Positions 26,609-35,220 of a DNA stretch of 64,000 nt are shown one piece after another. The stretch lies in assembly GCA_003635255.1 (NCBI GenBank), contig PYJC01000065.1:1-64000 (forward strand), in the 5' to 3' direction. The position numbers were made by a program, and so were the translations under genes. Positions within the stretch are counted from its first letter, which is position 1, and each line of letters begins with the position of its first letter. The notes below the pieces were generated by a model. It saw only the letters and a list, made by a program, of their open reading frames with translations. It was not told the DNA's origin and did not search any database. Source of the stretch: Candidatus Poribacteria bacterium. GTDB lineage: Bacteria; Poribacteria; WGA-4E; WGA-3G.

Positions 26609-26748
26609 TGGTTGTCAGTTATCAGTACGTTTTTCTACGAAAAACCTTTCAGTTAACAGTTAAAGAGGTTTTCTGTGGAACCTTCACAGAGAACGGAACT
26701 GTTCCAAGCCCCTTCTTAACCTAATAACTTATAACTTATAACCACTCA
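26609..26748. repeat. Inverted repeat of the AACTGATAACTGA family
   Basis: The left arm is TTGTCAGTTATCAGT and CAGTTAACAGTTAAAGAGG; the right arm is CCTAATAACTTATAACTTAT. A small CAGAGG/CCTCTG hairpin at 26550-26566 just before it may act as a weak terminator for the PhyH operon. No gene lies in this 214-bp gap. Confidence 0.5.
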
Positions 26749-26750
26749 CT

Positions 26751-27146
26751 ATGGACTGGGTTTTCAACACCTTCTCAGAATATCTTGAAAATGACTTCAA
26801 AAAACGGATCGGGAACTCGAATCCCACCGTTTCCGACCTGTGGGAAGCCTTTCAGGTACTCTTTCCTGCGACTTCAGCCCAACTCCTCGTGCAGGAGCCA
26901 GTAGGCAATACAGTGCGGTTTAAAGCACTCGCATTCTATCATGCGGACGAAATGGGTCCATTGATCGAAGCACCATTGGAATATCTCAAACAGAATTTCG
27001 GGGGCGGCAAATTCAAAATCAACTTCTATCACGGTATGCAATTCATCGCCACCATTAACTTCAAGCCAGAGGGACCTGAAATCTGGCGAGAACTACCAGA
27101 ACTCGAAGGAAATCCTACGATTGACGAAACTGTAACGACTGACTGA
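26751..27146 (+). CDS. Hypothetical protein, 131 aa
   Basis: I do not recognise this family. It is soluble, with no signal peptide or membrane helix. It has an N-terminal helical stretch (FNTFSEYLENDFKKRIG), a central alpha/beta region (VRFKALAFYHADEMGPLIEAPLEYLK) and two C-terminal strands (KFKINFYHGMQFIATINF), then an acidic tail. The composition is ordinary for the neighbourhood, and it is followed in the same direction by the zinc-ribbon HEAT gene. Confidence 0.55.
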   Translation: MDWVFNTFSEYLENDFKKRIGNSNPTVSDLWEAFQVLFPATSAQLLVQEPVGNTVRFKALAFYHADEMGPLIEAPLEYLKQNFGGGKFKINFYHGMQFIATINFKPEGPEIWRELPELEGNPTIDETVTTD

Positions 27147-27191
27147 AATAGGTGAATGACTTACACGCTAAACATGGTGTAAAAAGGAGTA

Positions 27192-27208
27192 GGCACACGG
27201 TATGTGCC
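27192..27208. repeat. GGCACA..TGTGCC micro-hairpin before a start codon
   Basis: A 6-bp stem with a 5-nt loop ends 13 bp before ATG 27222. Fourth member of the family. Confidence 0.55.
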
Positions 27209-27221
27209 CTAATCAAAGACA

Positions 27222-27662
27222 ATGGATGTGAATCAACAACAGGAATTTGGGGAATGCCCCTCGTGTACAAAGACGAACCTCCGACGGTTGGATGGAAATT
27301 CATGGTTCTGCTTGGATTGTGACTGGGATAACCTCACGATTATTCCGAAAGGCAACGACGAACTCCTCACCTCACTCCGACATGGTGATGTCCATTCACG
27401 GCGGATCGCCGCCCAAGCGTTGATTAATATCGGTGATGCTGACCGACACCTCGCCACCATGATGGATACAAACGCACTGCTCGAAGCGTTAGACGATGAG
27501 GATGCCGATGTGCGTTACTTCGTCGCAGTTGCCCTCGGTAAACTCGAAGCCAGCCTCAGTCTCGGTAAATTGAAGCAGCTTGCCCGAGACGATACCTCCG
27601 CGCTTGTACGGGAAGGTGCTAAAACAGCTGTTGAACAGATAGAATCACGCCACTCAGCTTAA
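27222..27662 (+). CDS. Zinc-ribbon plus HEAT-repeat protein
   Basis: The protein has 146 aa. An N-terminal zinc ribbon (ECPSCTKTNL ... WFCLDCDWD) is followed by two or three HEAT-like repeats (DVHSRRIAAQALINIGD, DEDADVRYFVAVALGKLE, TSALVREGAKTAVEQI). It is a probable protein-interaction adaptor. The modules match those of the partial protein at 1-441, where the zinc pair is C-terminal. An IS200/IS605 remnant begins about 50 bp downstream. Confidence 0.65.
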   Translation: MDVNQQQEFGECPSCTKTNLRRLDGNSWFCLDCDWDNLTIIPKGNDELLTSLRHGDVHSRRIAAQALINIGDADRHLATMMDTNALLEALDDEDADVRYFVAVALGKLEASLSLGKLKQLARDDTSALVREGAKTAVEQIESRHSA

Positions 27663-27710
27663 GGCGAAGCCCAACCAACAGGCAGGTTGGTATTTGGATA
27701 TAAGGAAATT

Positions 27711-28132
27711 TGACATACTCCCCCCGCTGAAGCAGGGGGATTCTTAGAAACCTCCTGTGCGGGGCAGATCGTGCTATCAACAACCTCTGCTTGCATAGCA
27801 AGTCTTACGAAGCCTCCTGCAACAGTTAATGCCCTAACTGCGACACCGAAGTGTCCTTACGAAAAGTTTGAGTCGTTCATTTCAAATGGGATGTGCTTTT
27901 AAGCAATCTTTCCCTACTAACGACTGACGAGCATATTTTAGATATTTTTTGAGTCGTGTGAGGCTTTTACGTGATTGTCTCAAATATCAAGCAATATACC
28001 AATGCATCAATCACAACCAATGCCGAACACTATCTATTTAGACGATTTAGAGAGAAAAAAGTTTAATCTAAAACGACTAAAAACATAGGCGGTGTCTACA
28101 TCCCCCGAATGAATTCAGGGGTTTTGACACCG
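27711..28132 (-). mobile_element. ORF-less IS200/IS605-type remnant (about 420 bp)
   Basis: One end holds a palindrome at about 27719-27740 (CCCCCGCTGAAGCAGGGGG, followed by ATTCTT) next to TGACATACT, a typical right end of TnpB-type elements read on the minus strand. The other end, 28090-28132, is a long hairpin with outer arms CGGTGTC/GACACCG around CCCCGAAT..ATTCAGGGG. No ORF of meaningful length lies between them, so tnpB has been lost or the element is a PATE-like non-autonomous form. The sequence next to the right end may preserve a guide-RNA scaffold. Confidence 0.65.
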
Positions 28133-28175
28133 AAAATCGATAAAAAACGGAAGCCCAAGCAACGCGCCGGGAAAC

Positions 28176-28241
28176 CGGATATACGGATAGGATCTTTCTA
28201 CACGCAACTTGCCTAATCGAACCGCAAGGAAATATAAAAGA
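28176..28241 (+). promoter_or_regulatory. 66-nt conserved leader upstream of a Gfo/Idh gene
   Basis: This is an ungapped match to 11541-11606: CGGATATACG at the 5' end, CGAACCGCAAGGAAA at the ribosome-binding site, and the ATG immediately after. The downstream genes are unrelated (SDR versus Gfo/Idh). Confidence 0.55.
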
Positions 28242-29306
28242 ATGGAAAAAATTCGACTCGGTTATATCGGCTGTGGATTCATGGCACAGAAGGTCCACAT
28301 CCCGAATTTCATGAGCATTCCGGACTGTGAACTCATCGGTCTCGCGGAAATGCGTTCCGAACTCGGAAAAACAGTCCAGACCCGTTTCGGGATCCCCCAA
28401 CTCTACAGCGACCACAGTGAACTCGCACAAAACACCGATATTGAAGCGGTCGCCGTATCCGCTGACTTCGCCTTACAAGGTGAAATCGCCAAAGACCTCC
28501 TTTTGGCAGGTAAACACGTCTTCATGGAGAAACCGATGGCTGTCTCCACAGAACAGGCTGAGGCGATCGTGGCGGCATCGCAGGTGTCTGGCAAAAAGTT
28601 GATGGTCGGCTACATGAAACGCTACGATGCTGGCAACGAGATCGTCAAAGCGAAGGTGGCACAGTTCCGAGAGACCGGCGAACTCGGACGCTTGACGTAT
28701 GCCAGAAATCACGGCTTCGGCGGGGATTGGGTTTGCAATCTTGATACCCACATGGACGGCACTAATGAACCAAAACCGAGTGCGCCTGTCAAAACCCCAG
28801 AATGGATACCTGAACAGTACCGAGGCTCCTATCTCGGATACCTCCAGCAGTATACGCACAATATCAATCTGATGCGCTGGTTCCTTGATGCGGGTAACAA
28901 AGTCACCGTCAAAGCCGTCGATTTAGATGCGAACGGATACTCCGGTGTCGTCATCTTTGATATGGACGGCATCCGTGTGACACTGGAAACAGGACACGTT
29001 TCACACTATCGTTGGGACGAACATAGCCAAGTCTATTTTGAGAACGGTTGGGTTCACACCTGGGCACCGCCGTTACTTTTGAAAAACACGCCTGCCGAAG
29101 TTGAAATCTATCGCGCTGGCGAAGAACAGGAAATCACGCGTCCGATTCCGAGACCGAGTTGGACCTGGGCATATCACAGAGAGGCAGAATACTTCGTTGC
29201 GAACATCCGAAACGATGAACCCTTCCGCTCTTCAGCCGAGGATACGCTCACAGATGTCAGACTTTTTGAGGATATCTACCGAATCTTCATTGAACAGCAG
29301 AAATAG
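28242..29306 (+). CDS. Gfo/Idh/MocA-family oxidoreductase
   Basis: The protein has 354 aa from ATG 28242; the track start (TTG 28209) lies within the conserved leader. Rossmann GYIGCGFMAQ, MEKPMAVS (EKP motif) and YMKRYDAGN are visible, and the C-terminal domain contains YTHNINLMRWFL. It is probably an NAD(P)-dependent sugar or cyclitol oxidoreductase. It converges with the membrane protein at 29310, with only 3 bp between stop codons. Confidence 0.88.
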   Translation: MEKIRLGYIGCGFMAQKVHIPNFMSIPDCELIGLAEMRSELGKTVQTRFGIPQLYSDHSELAQNTDIEAVAVSADFALQGEIAKDLLLAGKHVFMEKPMAVSTEQAEAIVAASQVSGKKLMVGYMKRYDAGNEIVKAKVAQFRETGELGRLTYARNHGFGGDWVCNLDTHMDGTNEPKPSAPVKTPEWIPEQYRGSYLGYLQQYTHNINLMRWFLDAGNKVTVKAVDLDANGYSGVVIFDMDGIRVTLETGHVSHYRWDEHSQVYFENGWVHTWAPPLLLKNTPAEVEIYRAGEEQEITRPIPRPSWTWAYHREAEYFVANIRNDEPFRSSAEDTLTDVRLFEDIYRIFIEQQK

Positions 29307-29309
29307 TTG

Positions 29310-31577
29310 TCAGTTATCAGATTCCTTGCGCATTAAAATTTCCGTGTTGTTGATGTCTATCGCGAGTTCATAGTTTTCTTGCAAATATGCCGCAATCAAC
29401 GGATGCCGTTCCTCGACACGGATACCGTCAACAGCATCGAACCAACCCCCTGTTTTAAAGATTACCAAACGCGTTTGGTCTCGTTCAAGAACCTCTATAA
29501 CCTCTTGCTGCATTGCAGGGGTTGATGCGTACGAGACCTGATGGAATCGAGAGACACCGAGTCGATTCGCAAAGAAATAGTAAGCACCCTGACTCGTAAA
29601 ATCAAAAATCTTTTCGTTCTCTGCAGTGTTTTCTTTAATATAAGCGACAACTTTTTGAATCTGTTCAACTTGATTATCTGGAATATCTACTGCACCTGCG
29701 CGCACTAACTCCTGCGATACAGTGTTTTGCTTGAACGGATTCTGACGCAACCGCTCCCATTTCTGGTTGAACCCGACCAACGGATGATGCCGCTCCCCAA
29801 CATACCAACAGAATATGACTATCGGAATTAGCACCCACGCTGCCTTCAATAGTGCGTACCAAGGTCTCTCACGCCTTAAAAATAATAAACCGACCCGAAA
29901 CATTCTGATAATACCACCCTCCAGTGGAAATAAACAGAGCAGCCATAGGAAAGTCGCACCATAAATCAGATGTCCACCGTCTGAACGACCCAACGCCGTC
30001 CGAAAGAAAGCAATCCCACCGAGGAGTAAGAGCAGGAGTTTCATCGTGTTGGCTGAATGCGTGCCAGATAGCCCCCGGTATGTCAGGTAAGCCGCGATAA
30101 TCAAAAAGATGCAAATCGGTAAATACCACCGAAACCCTTCACTGAAGATAAAGGCGTGCCATCCTTCCGACGACAATAGCGTTAGTGTTTTTGATAAAGA
30201 TGGAAAAGCGAGTCCCCACGTTGCGAGTTGATAGCGACACTGGATATAAGAATTCCAGATCGCATCGTCCAAAGCACCGTGGGACAGGAAGTAGATGCCT
30301 ACCGAGAGAAAACCTACCAGCACCCCACAACCATAACTGATTAAGGGTGGCAGATATTCTCTCCTATTTTTTTCCGGCTGGCTTTGCTGGCTTCCGCGCG
30401 CTGTTCCGAAGCCCCTTTGTAACACATATATAACCAAGAACAATCCGATGGCACCCAACGTATAAAGTCCAACTTCAGTGCTATACCAGAATGCCAAACT
30501 CGTGAAGAGACCAGCGAAGAGTAATTTCCATACAAATGTAGGGATCTTGTTCGTGCGAGTCTCTTGGAAGTGCGTAACGGAATTCGCTACGAAGGCGAAA
30601 CTAATTAAACCGAAACTGTGCCGTGGGGATACCCAGAACTCTGTTCCAGAAGCAATAAGGACACATAAGAAAGCAGCCAAGAACCTGCTTCGGAATACTT
30701 GTAAACCGAGCACGTAAAGCGCAACATAGCCGAGTGGACCCAATAGGTCCTCCATTAAACGTACACCGAATAAAGTCGGTTCAAAGAGTTGGCTGCCAAA
30801 CCACGCCAAGTAAGCGTTTTGAAAGAGTCCGTGCTGGATATAGATATCCCGGAATGGCACCCCGCCGCGTAGCATTTCATTGAGAGGCGCGAGCCGCTCG
30901 CCTTCGTGGAATAGATCTATGTTACCGTGAATACTCCCCGAGTAGGTAAGGAGATAGATGAAAATCGGAAGGATAATGTATTCAAGTCCACCGCGCCAAA
31001 TCTTTGTGGTTCTATAGCTCACAGGGGTAGAAGCATCACTCTTTTCGATGGCGGGAGTATCATCGGAAGTCCCTGAATTCCACAGCGTAGGGAAGTACCG
31101 CTGGTAGAGCAGTCCCAATTTGAGCAGAACAGATAAACCGATCGGTAGTAGTAAGCCTATCAGGATGCTCTGACCGATGTGGTAGACCTGTAACCAACAG
31201 AGCCATAATGGTATGGATGCCAAGGCGTTCGCTTTAAGCACGCGTGCTATCGGTTGTTCGGTGAACTTAGCACACCAGCGCGAGTAGACCCACCATCCCA
31301 GCCAATATAGACATATCGTTATTGGAATACCGAGCAATGCCAATAGATAATAAAAGTATTCCTGTTGTTTCGGGTAGGCGTTAACGCTCAGCCAGCCGAC
31401 GACACCGGCGTTTGAGTGGTATTCAAAGGTAATGTATTTTTGGAGGGTTATCCCTAAAGCAACTGCCAGCGAAGCAGCAGAAAAAGTAAGAAGCCCAACG
31501 TAGGGTTTGAGTGCAGGGGCTTTGACAACGCGCATGTCCGGCATAAATTGCTGAAGGTAGACTTGCCAGCGTTGCAT
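29310..31577 (-). CDS. Large multipass membrane protein, GT-C glycosyltransferase-like
   Basis: The protein has 755 aa with about 14 hydrophobic helices and a soluble C-terminal domain of about 140 residues. After the first helices, the segment DLFHEGERLAPLNEMLRGGVPFRDIYIQHG resembles the first extracytoplasmic loop of GT-C lipid-linked sugar transferases (acidic residues, then GG.P..D). The C-terminal domain contains TSQGAYYFFANRLGVSRFHQ, also seen in such proteins. A role in envelope glycan or glycolipid assembly is plausible but unproven. Confidence 0.55.
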   Translation of the reverse strand: MQRWQVYLQQFMPDMRVVKAPALKPYVGLLTFSAASLAVALGITLQKYITFEYHSNAGVVGWLSVNAYPKQQEYFYYLLALLGIPITICLYWLGWWVYSRWCAKFTEQPIARVLKANALASIPLWLCWLQVYHIGQSILIGLLLPIGLSVLLKLGLLYQRYFPTLWNSGTSDDTPAIEKSDASTPVSYRTTKIWRGGLEYIILPIFIYLLTYSGSIHGNIDLFHEGERLAPLNEMLRGGVPFRDIYIQHGLFQNAYLAWFGSQLFEPTLFGVRLMEDLLGPLGYVALYVLGLQVFRSRFLAAFLCVLIASGTEFWVSPRHSFGLISFAFVANSVTHFQETRTNKIPTFVWKLLFAGLFTSLAFWYSTEVGLYTLGAIGLFLVIYVLQRGFGTARGSQQSQPEKNRREYLPPLISYGCGVLVGFLSVGIYFLSHGALDDAIWNSYIQCRYQLATWGLAFPSLSKTLTLLSSEGWHAFIFSEGFRWYLPICIFLIIAAYLTYRGLSGTHSANTMKLLLLLLGGIAFFRTALGRSDGGHLIYGATFLWLLCLFPLEGGIIRMFRVGLLFLRRERPWYALLKAAWVLIPIVIFCWYVGERHHPLVGFNQKWERLRQNPFKQNTVSQELVRAGAVDIPDNQVEQIQKVVAYIKENTAENEKIFDFTSQGAYYFFANRLGVSRFHQVSYASTPAMQQEVIEVLERDQTRLVIFKTGGWFDAVDGIRVEERHPLIAAYLQENYELAIDINNTEILMRKESDN

Positions 31578-31624
31578 GGTTCTTGCCTCAATGGATTTTG
31601 CGATCGGGAGATCACATCTATCGT

Positions 31625-32089
31625 TTAGGTTTTCCCAAGCCGACCCTCAACCTCGATGAAATCTTTCGCCGTATCGTCCCACGCGAAAGCCTTTACCGCG
31701 CGTATCTCAGTACCGTAAACAGAGATAACCACATAGGTAGTACCCGGATAAGCCGGTTCATCCCATACCGTCGCGTCTGCTTTGTCTTTTTCTGAGAAAT
31801 ATGCTTCGTGGTTCGGGTGTGAATGGTAGAACGCCTTAATCTGCCATTGCTGTGTATCGGCTTCTTTGTGGACAGCGATTAAGTCATCAGGGTGAATAAC
31901 GTAAGCGGTACGCGCATCGCGCGGGTATGTGTCTGGATCTTCCTGATGGAGTTCGTTCTGTATATTCCGGCATTTCCGGACAAATTCTTGTGTGTCAGTA
32001 CCTAAAATAACACCACAACATTCATCAGGAAATTCCAATTTCGCATGGTCACAAATCTGGCTGAGGGTTCCTGGTTGCAAAGTTAACAT
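31625..32089 (-). CDS. M67-family JAMM metallopeptidase (CysO-peptidase/QbsD-like)
   Basis: The protein has 154 aa. The JAMM zinc site is seen as Glu23 (FPDECCG) and the HSHPNHEAYFSEKDKAD segment (H-x-H-P ... S ... D). Bacterial M67 enzymes act on small ubiquitin-like sulfur carriers: Mec cleaves CysO-cysteine and QbsD trims residues after the Gly-Gly. The ThiS-like carrier (32352), CysH and CysK lie directly upstream on the same strand, so this enzyme probably frees cysteine or matures the carrier. Confidence 0.85.
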   Translation of the reverse strand: MLTLQPGTLSQICDHAKLEFPDECCGVILGTDTQEFVRKCRNIQNELHQEDPDTYPRDARTAYVIHPDDLIAVHKEADTQQWQIKAFYHSHPNHEAYFSEKDKADATVWDEPAYPGTTYVVISVYGTEIRAVKAFAWDDTAKDFIEVEGRLGKT

Positions 32090-32162
32090 TGAATGGGGAT
32101 TAGCAATTAGCAGTCAGCAGTCAGCAATCAGCAAGAAAATACTAATGTTCTGTCCACACTTC

Positions 32163-32278
32163 CTGTAGGAGCGAGCTGTGCTCGCGATCCGTGCTGTGCG
32201 TATCTTCTTGTAGAAGCGAGTGTTTTTACTTACAAGAAACCCTCAAGCAAAAACGGTGTTTCTTGTCGCTCGCGACTC
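32163..32278. repeat. REP units, one interrupted by the long form of the dispersed word
   Basis: The first unit (32163-32189) matches the 22350 array. The second (about 32209-32278) begins TTGTAGAAGCGA and ends CGCTCGCGA, with a 47-bp insertion (32220-32266) between the hairpin arms. The insertion is the long form of the GTGTTTTTGCTT word, also found at 34760-34825. The rest of this 262-bp gap contains AACTGATAACTGA-like repeats and no gene. Confidence 0.7.
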
Positions 32279-32351
32279 TATACGCATCAACTTTGACATG
32301 ACAAAGTACTAATAATTTCTCTGACGGCTGATAGCCGACAGCCAATAGCCA

Positions 32352-32639
32352 TTAAGACATGGCACTTCCACCAGCAATCGCCGGAATAATAGAGATTTCA
32401 GCACCATCTGCGACAGCGGTTGCTGTTCCGTCAAGGAAGCGGATGTCTTCATCGTTAAGATAGATATTCACAAACCGGCGGATATTTCCGCCTTCATCAC
32501 AAAGACGTTCTTTCATCCCCGGATAGTTCGCTTCAAGATTCTCAATAACGCCTTCAATATCGGCACCTTCTGTCTCAACTTCCGCCAGGTTTTGCGTCAA
32601 ACGTCTCAGCGGTGTTGGAATACGGACTATTACAGCCAT
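32352..32639 (-). CDS. ThiS/MoaD-like sulfur carrier protein with SAMS tail
   Basis: The protein has 95 aa, a ubiquitin-like beta-grasp fold ending IPAIAGGSAMS. Sulfur carriers are activated at a C-terminal Gly-Gly; here four residues follow, so proteolytic exposure is needed, as for QbsE. The track start 219 bp upstream would read through a repeat; AAAGGAG before ATG 32639 is clear. With CysK and the JAMM protease it forms a protein-thiocarboxylate route to cysteine (compare CysO-CysM-Mec). Confidence 0.85.
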   Translation of the reverse strand: MAVIVRIPTPLRRLTQNLAEVETEGADIEGVIENLEANYPGMKERLCDEGGNIRRFVNIYLNDEDIRFLDGTATAVADGAEISIIPAIAGGSAMS

Positions 32640-32760
32640 AGAATATATTTCTCCTTTTTGGATAGCAGTCGGCTTTCGGCTTTCAGTCGTCAGTAATAAG
32701 AGATTTTTGATTAATAGAAAACCCTCTTGCTGACGGCTGATGGCTGATTGCTGACAGCCA

Positions 32761-33537
32761 TTAAATCGAATAATGTAATCCACACTCTTTAGCGTTTTCT
32801 TCTGTGTCAGCGTTTTCTGATGCAGCGGGCGCATTCTGCCAACGCCACCGTCCCGCACGGTTCAGTTCTCCCGGTTTTATGGGTGTTGTGCAAATGACGC
32901 ACCCGATGGATTCATAATAATGTCCTTGCGCATCCGCTTCAAGCAACGGATTCACAGGAATTTCGTTTTCACGGACAAACTCCCACACTTCATCGGCAGT
33001 CCACTGGAGCAGCGGACTCACCTTCAGCACAGGGTGTGTCGCCGACGAGATGATTTCTGCCTTTCGGAGCTGTTTTCTGGATTCGGACTGATCACGACGT
33101 AAACCGGTTATCCAGACATCTAAGCTTTCCAAAAGCCGTTGCATCGGACGGACTTTTCGGATGTTACAACAGTATTCCTGTTTCGCTTTACTATCGAAAA
33201 ACAGGTATTCACCGTGTTGGGCAACCATTTCCTGAACTTCTTGCGGGTCAGGTTGAAGCTGTTCGATTTCGATACCATAACGCGATGCTACCCGATTAAG
33301 AAAATCGTAGGTCTCTGGGAAAAGTCGCAGCGTATCAAGCGTGCAAACCCGGAACGGCAATCCATTTTCAGCCGCCAAGTGAATCAGAACCATACCCGAA
33401 AGTTGCCCGCTTGTGACAATTGCAGCGCGTTCTTTGAACCGTTTAAAGAGAGAGAAGAGAATTCCTTGGGGACTCTCCGTCAATAAGACCTCTTGGCAGA
33501 GAGTCTGATCTATTGGATAGTTCAATTTTTTAATCAT
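32761..33537 (-). CDS. cysH: Assimilatory APS/PAPS reductase, Fe-S type
   Basis: The protein has 258 aa. The core motif TSGQLSGMVLIHLA occupies the nucleotide loop, YCCNIRKV and GCVIC give the CC...CxxC pattern of 4Fe-4S reductases, and KECGLHYSI carries the catalytic Cys of the ECGLH motif. It reduces adenylylsulfate to sulfite with thioredoxin. The loop reads SGQLSGM rather than the common SGGxxS, a slight deviation. It starts 17 bp after cysK, and GAAGGAA precedes the ATG. Confidence 0.88.
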   Translation of the reverse strand: MIKKLNYPIDQTLCQEVLLTESPQGILFSLFKRFKERAAIVTSGQLSGMVLIHLAAENGLPFRVCTLDTLRLFPETYDFLNRVASRYGIEIEQLQPDPQEVQEMVAQHGEYLFFDSKAKQEYCCNIRKVRPMQRLLESLDVWITGLRRDQSESRKQLRKAEIISSATHPVLKVSPLLQWTADEVWEFVRENEIPVNPLLEADAQGHYYESIGCVICTTPIKPGELNRAGRWRWQNAPAASENADTEENAKECGLHYSI

Positions 33538-33554
33538 GTTCCTTCGTTAAAAAC

Positions 33555-34505
33555 TTACGGAAGATTATCCATGATATCCGATTCGATTTCAAAATAACGA
33601 CTCAAACTAAAATAGCGTTCTCCGGTGTCTGGCAGAATCGTAACAACCGTTTTATCCGGTCCCTGCGCCTTTGCAACCTGTAATGCGGCATAAACATTCG
33701 CACCGGACGACATTCCGACTAACAATCCTTCGGTTCTTGAAATTGTCTTCATCATTTCATAAGCCTCTTTTTCAGAGACTGTAATAACCTCGTCGATAAC
33801 ATCTACATTGAGCACTTCGGGAATCATCCCCGCGCCAAGTCCATCAATCCGAGTAGGACCCGGTTTACCGCCAGAAAGCACCGCTGAAACGCTCGGTTCC
33901 ACAGCAACCACTTTCACATTCGAGCATTCTGTCTTTAAAACTTCTCCAACACCTGTCAGCGTCCCGCCTGTACCGACCCCTATAACGCAAAAATCAATAT
34001 CAGTACCGATTGCCTTGAGAATTTCGACTGCTGTCGTACGGCGGTGAATTTCGGGGTTTGCGGGGTTCGTGAACTGGTTCGGCATATAGTGCCGTGGATT
34101 CTGTCTGACAATCGCTTCTGCCTCCCAGATCGCACTCGCCATGCCACCGTGTTCCGGCGTTAGCACAATTTTCGCACCGAAAGCGGAGAGGAGTTCATAT
34201 TTCTCGCTGCTTACGTTTTCTGGCATCGTCAAAGTAACAAGATACCCTCTTGAGATCCCGACAATAGACAACCCCAAACCCGTATTACCAGCCGTCGGTT
34301 CAACGATAGTATCCCCTTTTCTAAGGATACCCCGTTCCTCAGCATCAACGACCATTGCATAGCTAATCCGATCCTTGATACTGCCGCCGGGATTGTAAGC
34401 CTCCAATTTAGCGAAGATCCTCGCATCGTCCTTACCGGGCAGCGCATTCAAGCGAATCGTCGGTGTATTCCCGATGAGGTCAGTCAGGTTTTTAGCGATT
34501 TTCAT
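33555..34505 (-). CDS. cysK: Cysteine synthase (O-acetylserine/O-phosphoserine sulfhydrylase)
   Basis: The protein has 316 aa. PLP Lys lies in GGSIKDRIS, the substrate loop is PTAGNTGLGL (PTSGNTG in many CysK) and the phosphate-binding glycines are GVGTGGTLTG. The Ala in PTAGNTG is also seen in CysM-like enzymes; with a ThiS-like partner it may accept sulfur from a thiocarboxylated carrier instead of free sulfide. It is first in a four-gene minus-strand group driven by the promoter at 34585-34613. Confidence 0.9.
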   Translation of the reverse strand: MKIAKNLTDLIGNTPTIRLNALPGKDDARIFAKLEAYNPGGSIKDRISYAMVVDAEERGILRKGDTIVEPTAGNTGLGLSIVGISRGYLVTLTMPENVSSEKYELLSAFGAKIVLTPEHGGMASAIWEAEAIVRQNPRHYMPNQFTNPANPEIHRRTTAVEILKAIGTDIDFCVIGVGTGGTLTGVGEVLKTECSNVKVVAVEPSVSAVLSGGKPGPTRIDGLGAGMIPEVLNVDVIDEVITVSEKEAYEMMKTISRTEGLLVGMSSGANVYAALQVAKAQGPDKTVVTILPDTGERYFSLSRYFEIESDIMDNLP

Positions 34506-34584
34506 TTTTCATCCAAATAACCACGCACGATACCGCTTCCGCAACCCTATTTTAGGTATAACCGCTTCAAAAAAATCACTTTAA

Positions 34585-34613
34585 AGTATACCATATACAC
34601 CGCAAAAAGTCAA
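34585..34613 (-). promoter_or_regulatory. sigma70-type promoter of the cysK operon
   Basis: On the minus strand TTGACT (34613-34608), 17 bp, TATACT (34590-34585). Transcription would start about 75 bases before the cysK ATG. Confidence 0.75.
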
Positions 34614-34712
34614 ATTTTCCAGATGAGGGGTGTGTAAATATTTTGGCATCTGCTCCTATAGAAGCAGTCTGAGACATAACTCAGTCACAGGGTACCACTA
34701 CAGAAATACCAT

Positions 34713-34985
34713 AGGTGTCAATTTTAGAAAAAATAACCGTTGTAGTCCCAGGCCCGGTAGGTTCGGTTTCCTAGAAGAAACACCGTTTTTGCTTGGGTGT
34801 TTCTTGTAAGCAAAAACACCGAACCGGATTTTACACCTTAAAGACTTCAAAATCTCTTGAATCCCGTAGGGATGGTATCTCTGTAGAAATGGGGAGTTAA
34901 AGAAAGATAAAGCCCCGTAGGGGCGGCATTTGTAGAGATGTTCCCACAAAATACCGTGAAATATCCCTAAATTGACACCTATGGG
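34713..34985 (+). repeat. About 270-bp dispersed intergenic repeat, copy A
   Basis: This aligns with 57029-57285 in the same orientation over most of its length: shared GTCAATTT..GAAAAA, CCAGGCCC.GTAGGTTCGG, GAAGACTTCAAAA-like text, CCCCGTAGGGGCGGCAT and AATATCCCTAAATTGAC. A hairpin GGTTCGGT/ACCGAACC (34760-34825) holds the long form of the dispersed word. The rest of this 715-bp gap is further CCACTACAGAAATACC-type repeat and degenerate text; I see no gene. Confidence 0.75.
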
Positions 34986-35220
34986 TACCACTACAGAAAT
35001 ACCTACACGACTATAACAGACCATACGCTTGGCGTGAGAAGGTCCCCTATCTGTCAATAAATCTCTTTGCTCCAGCGGAGCAACATGTCTATAGAAGAAG
35101 ACGGGCACTTCTCCCGCACTCCAGCGGAGTGCTATGTAAACAAACCTATCCTATCCAAAAAATGAATCCTGTGACAAAAACTTTACACACCCCATTACGA
35201 TAAGACGTAGAACTATCCAC

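Noticed and set aside
34690-35160. Protein-coding gene in the long cysK-chaperone gap
   Set aside because: The ORF at 34698-35108 (minus) is made of dispersed repeat sequence (CCCCGTAGGGGCGGCAT and related units) shared with 57029-57285.
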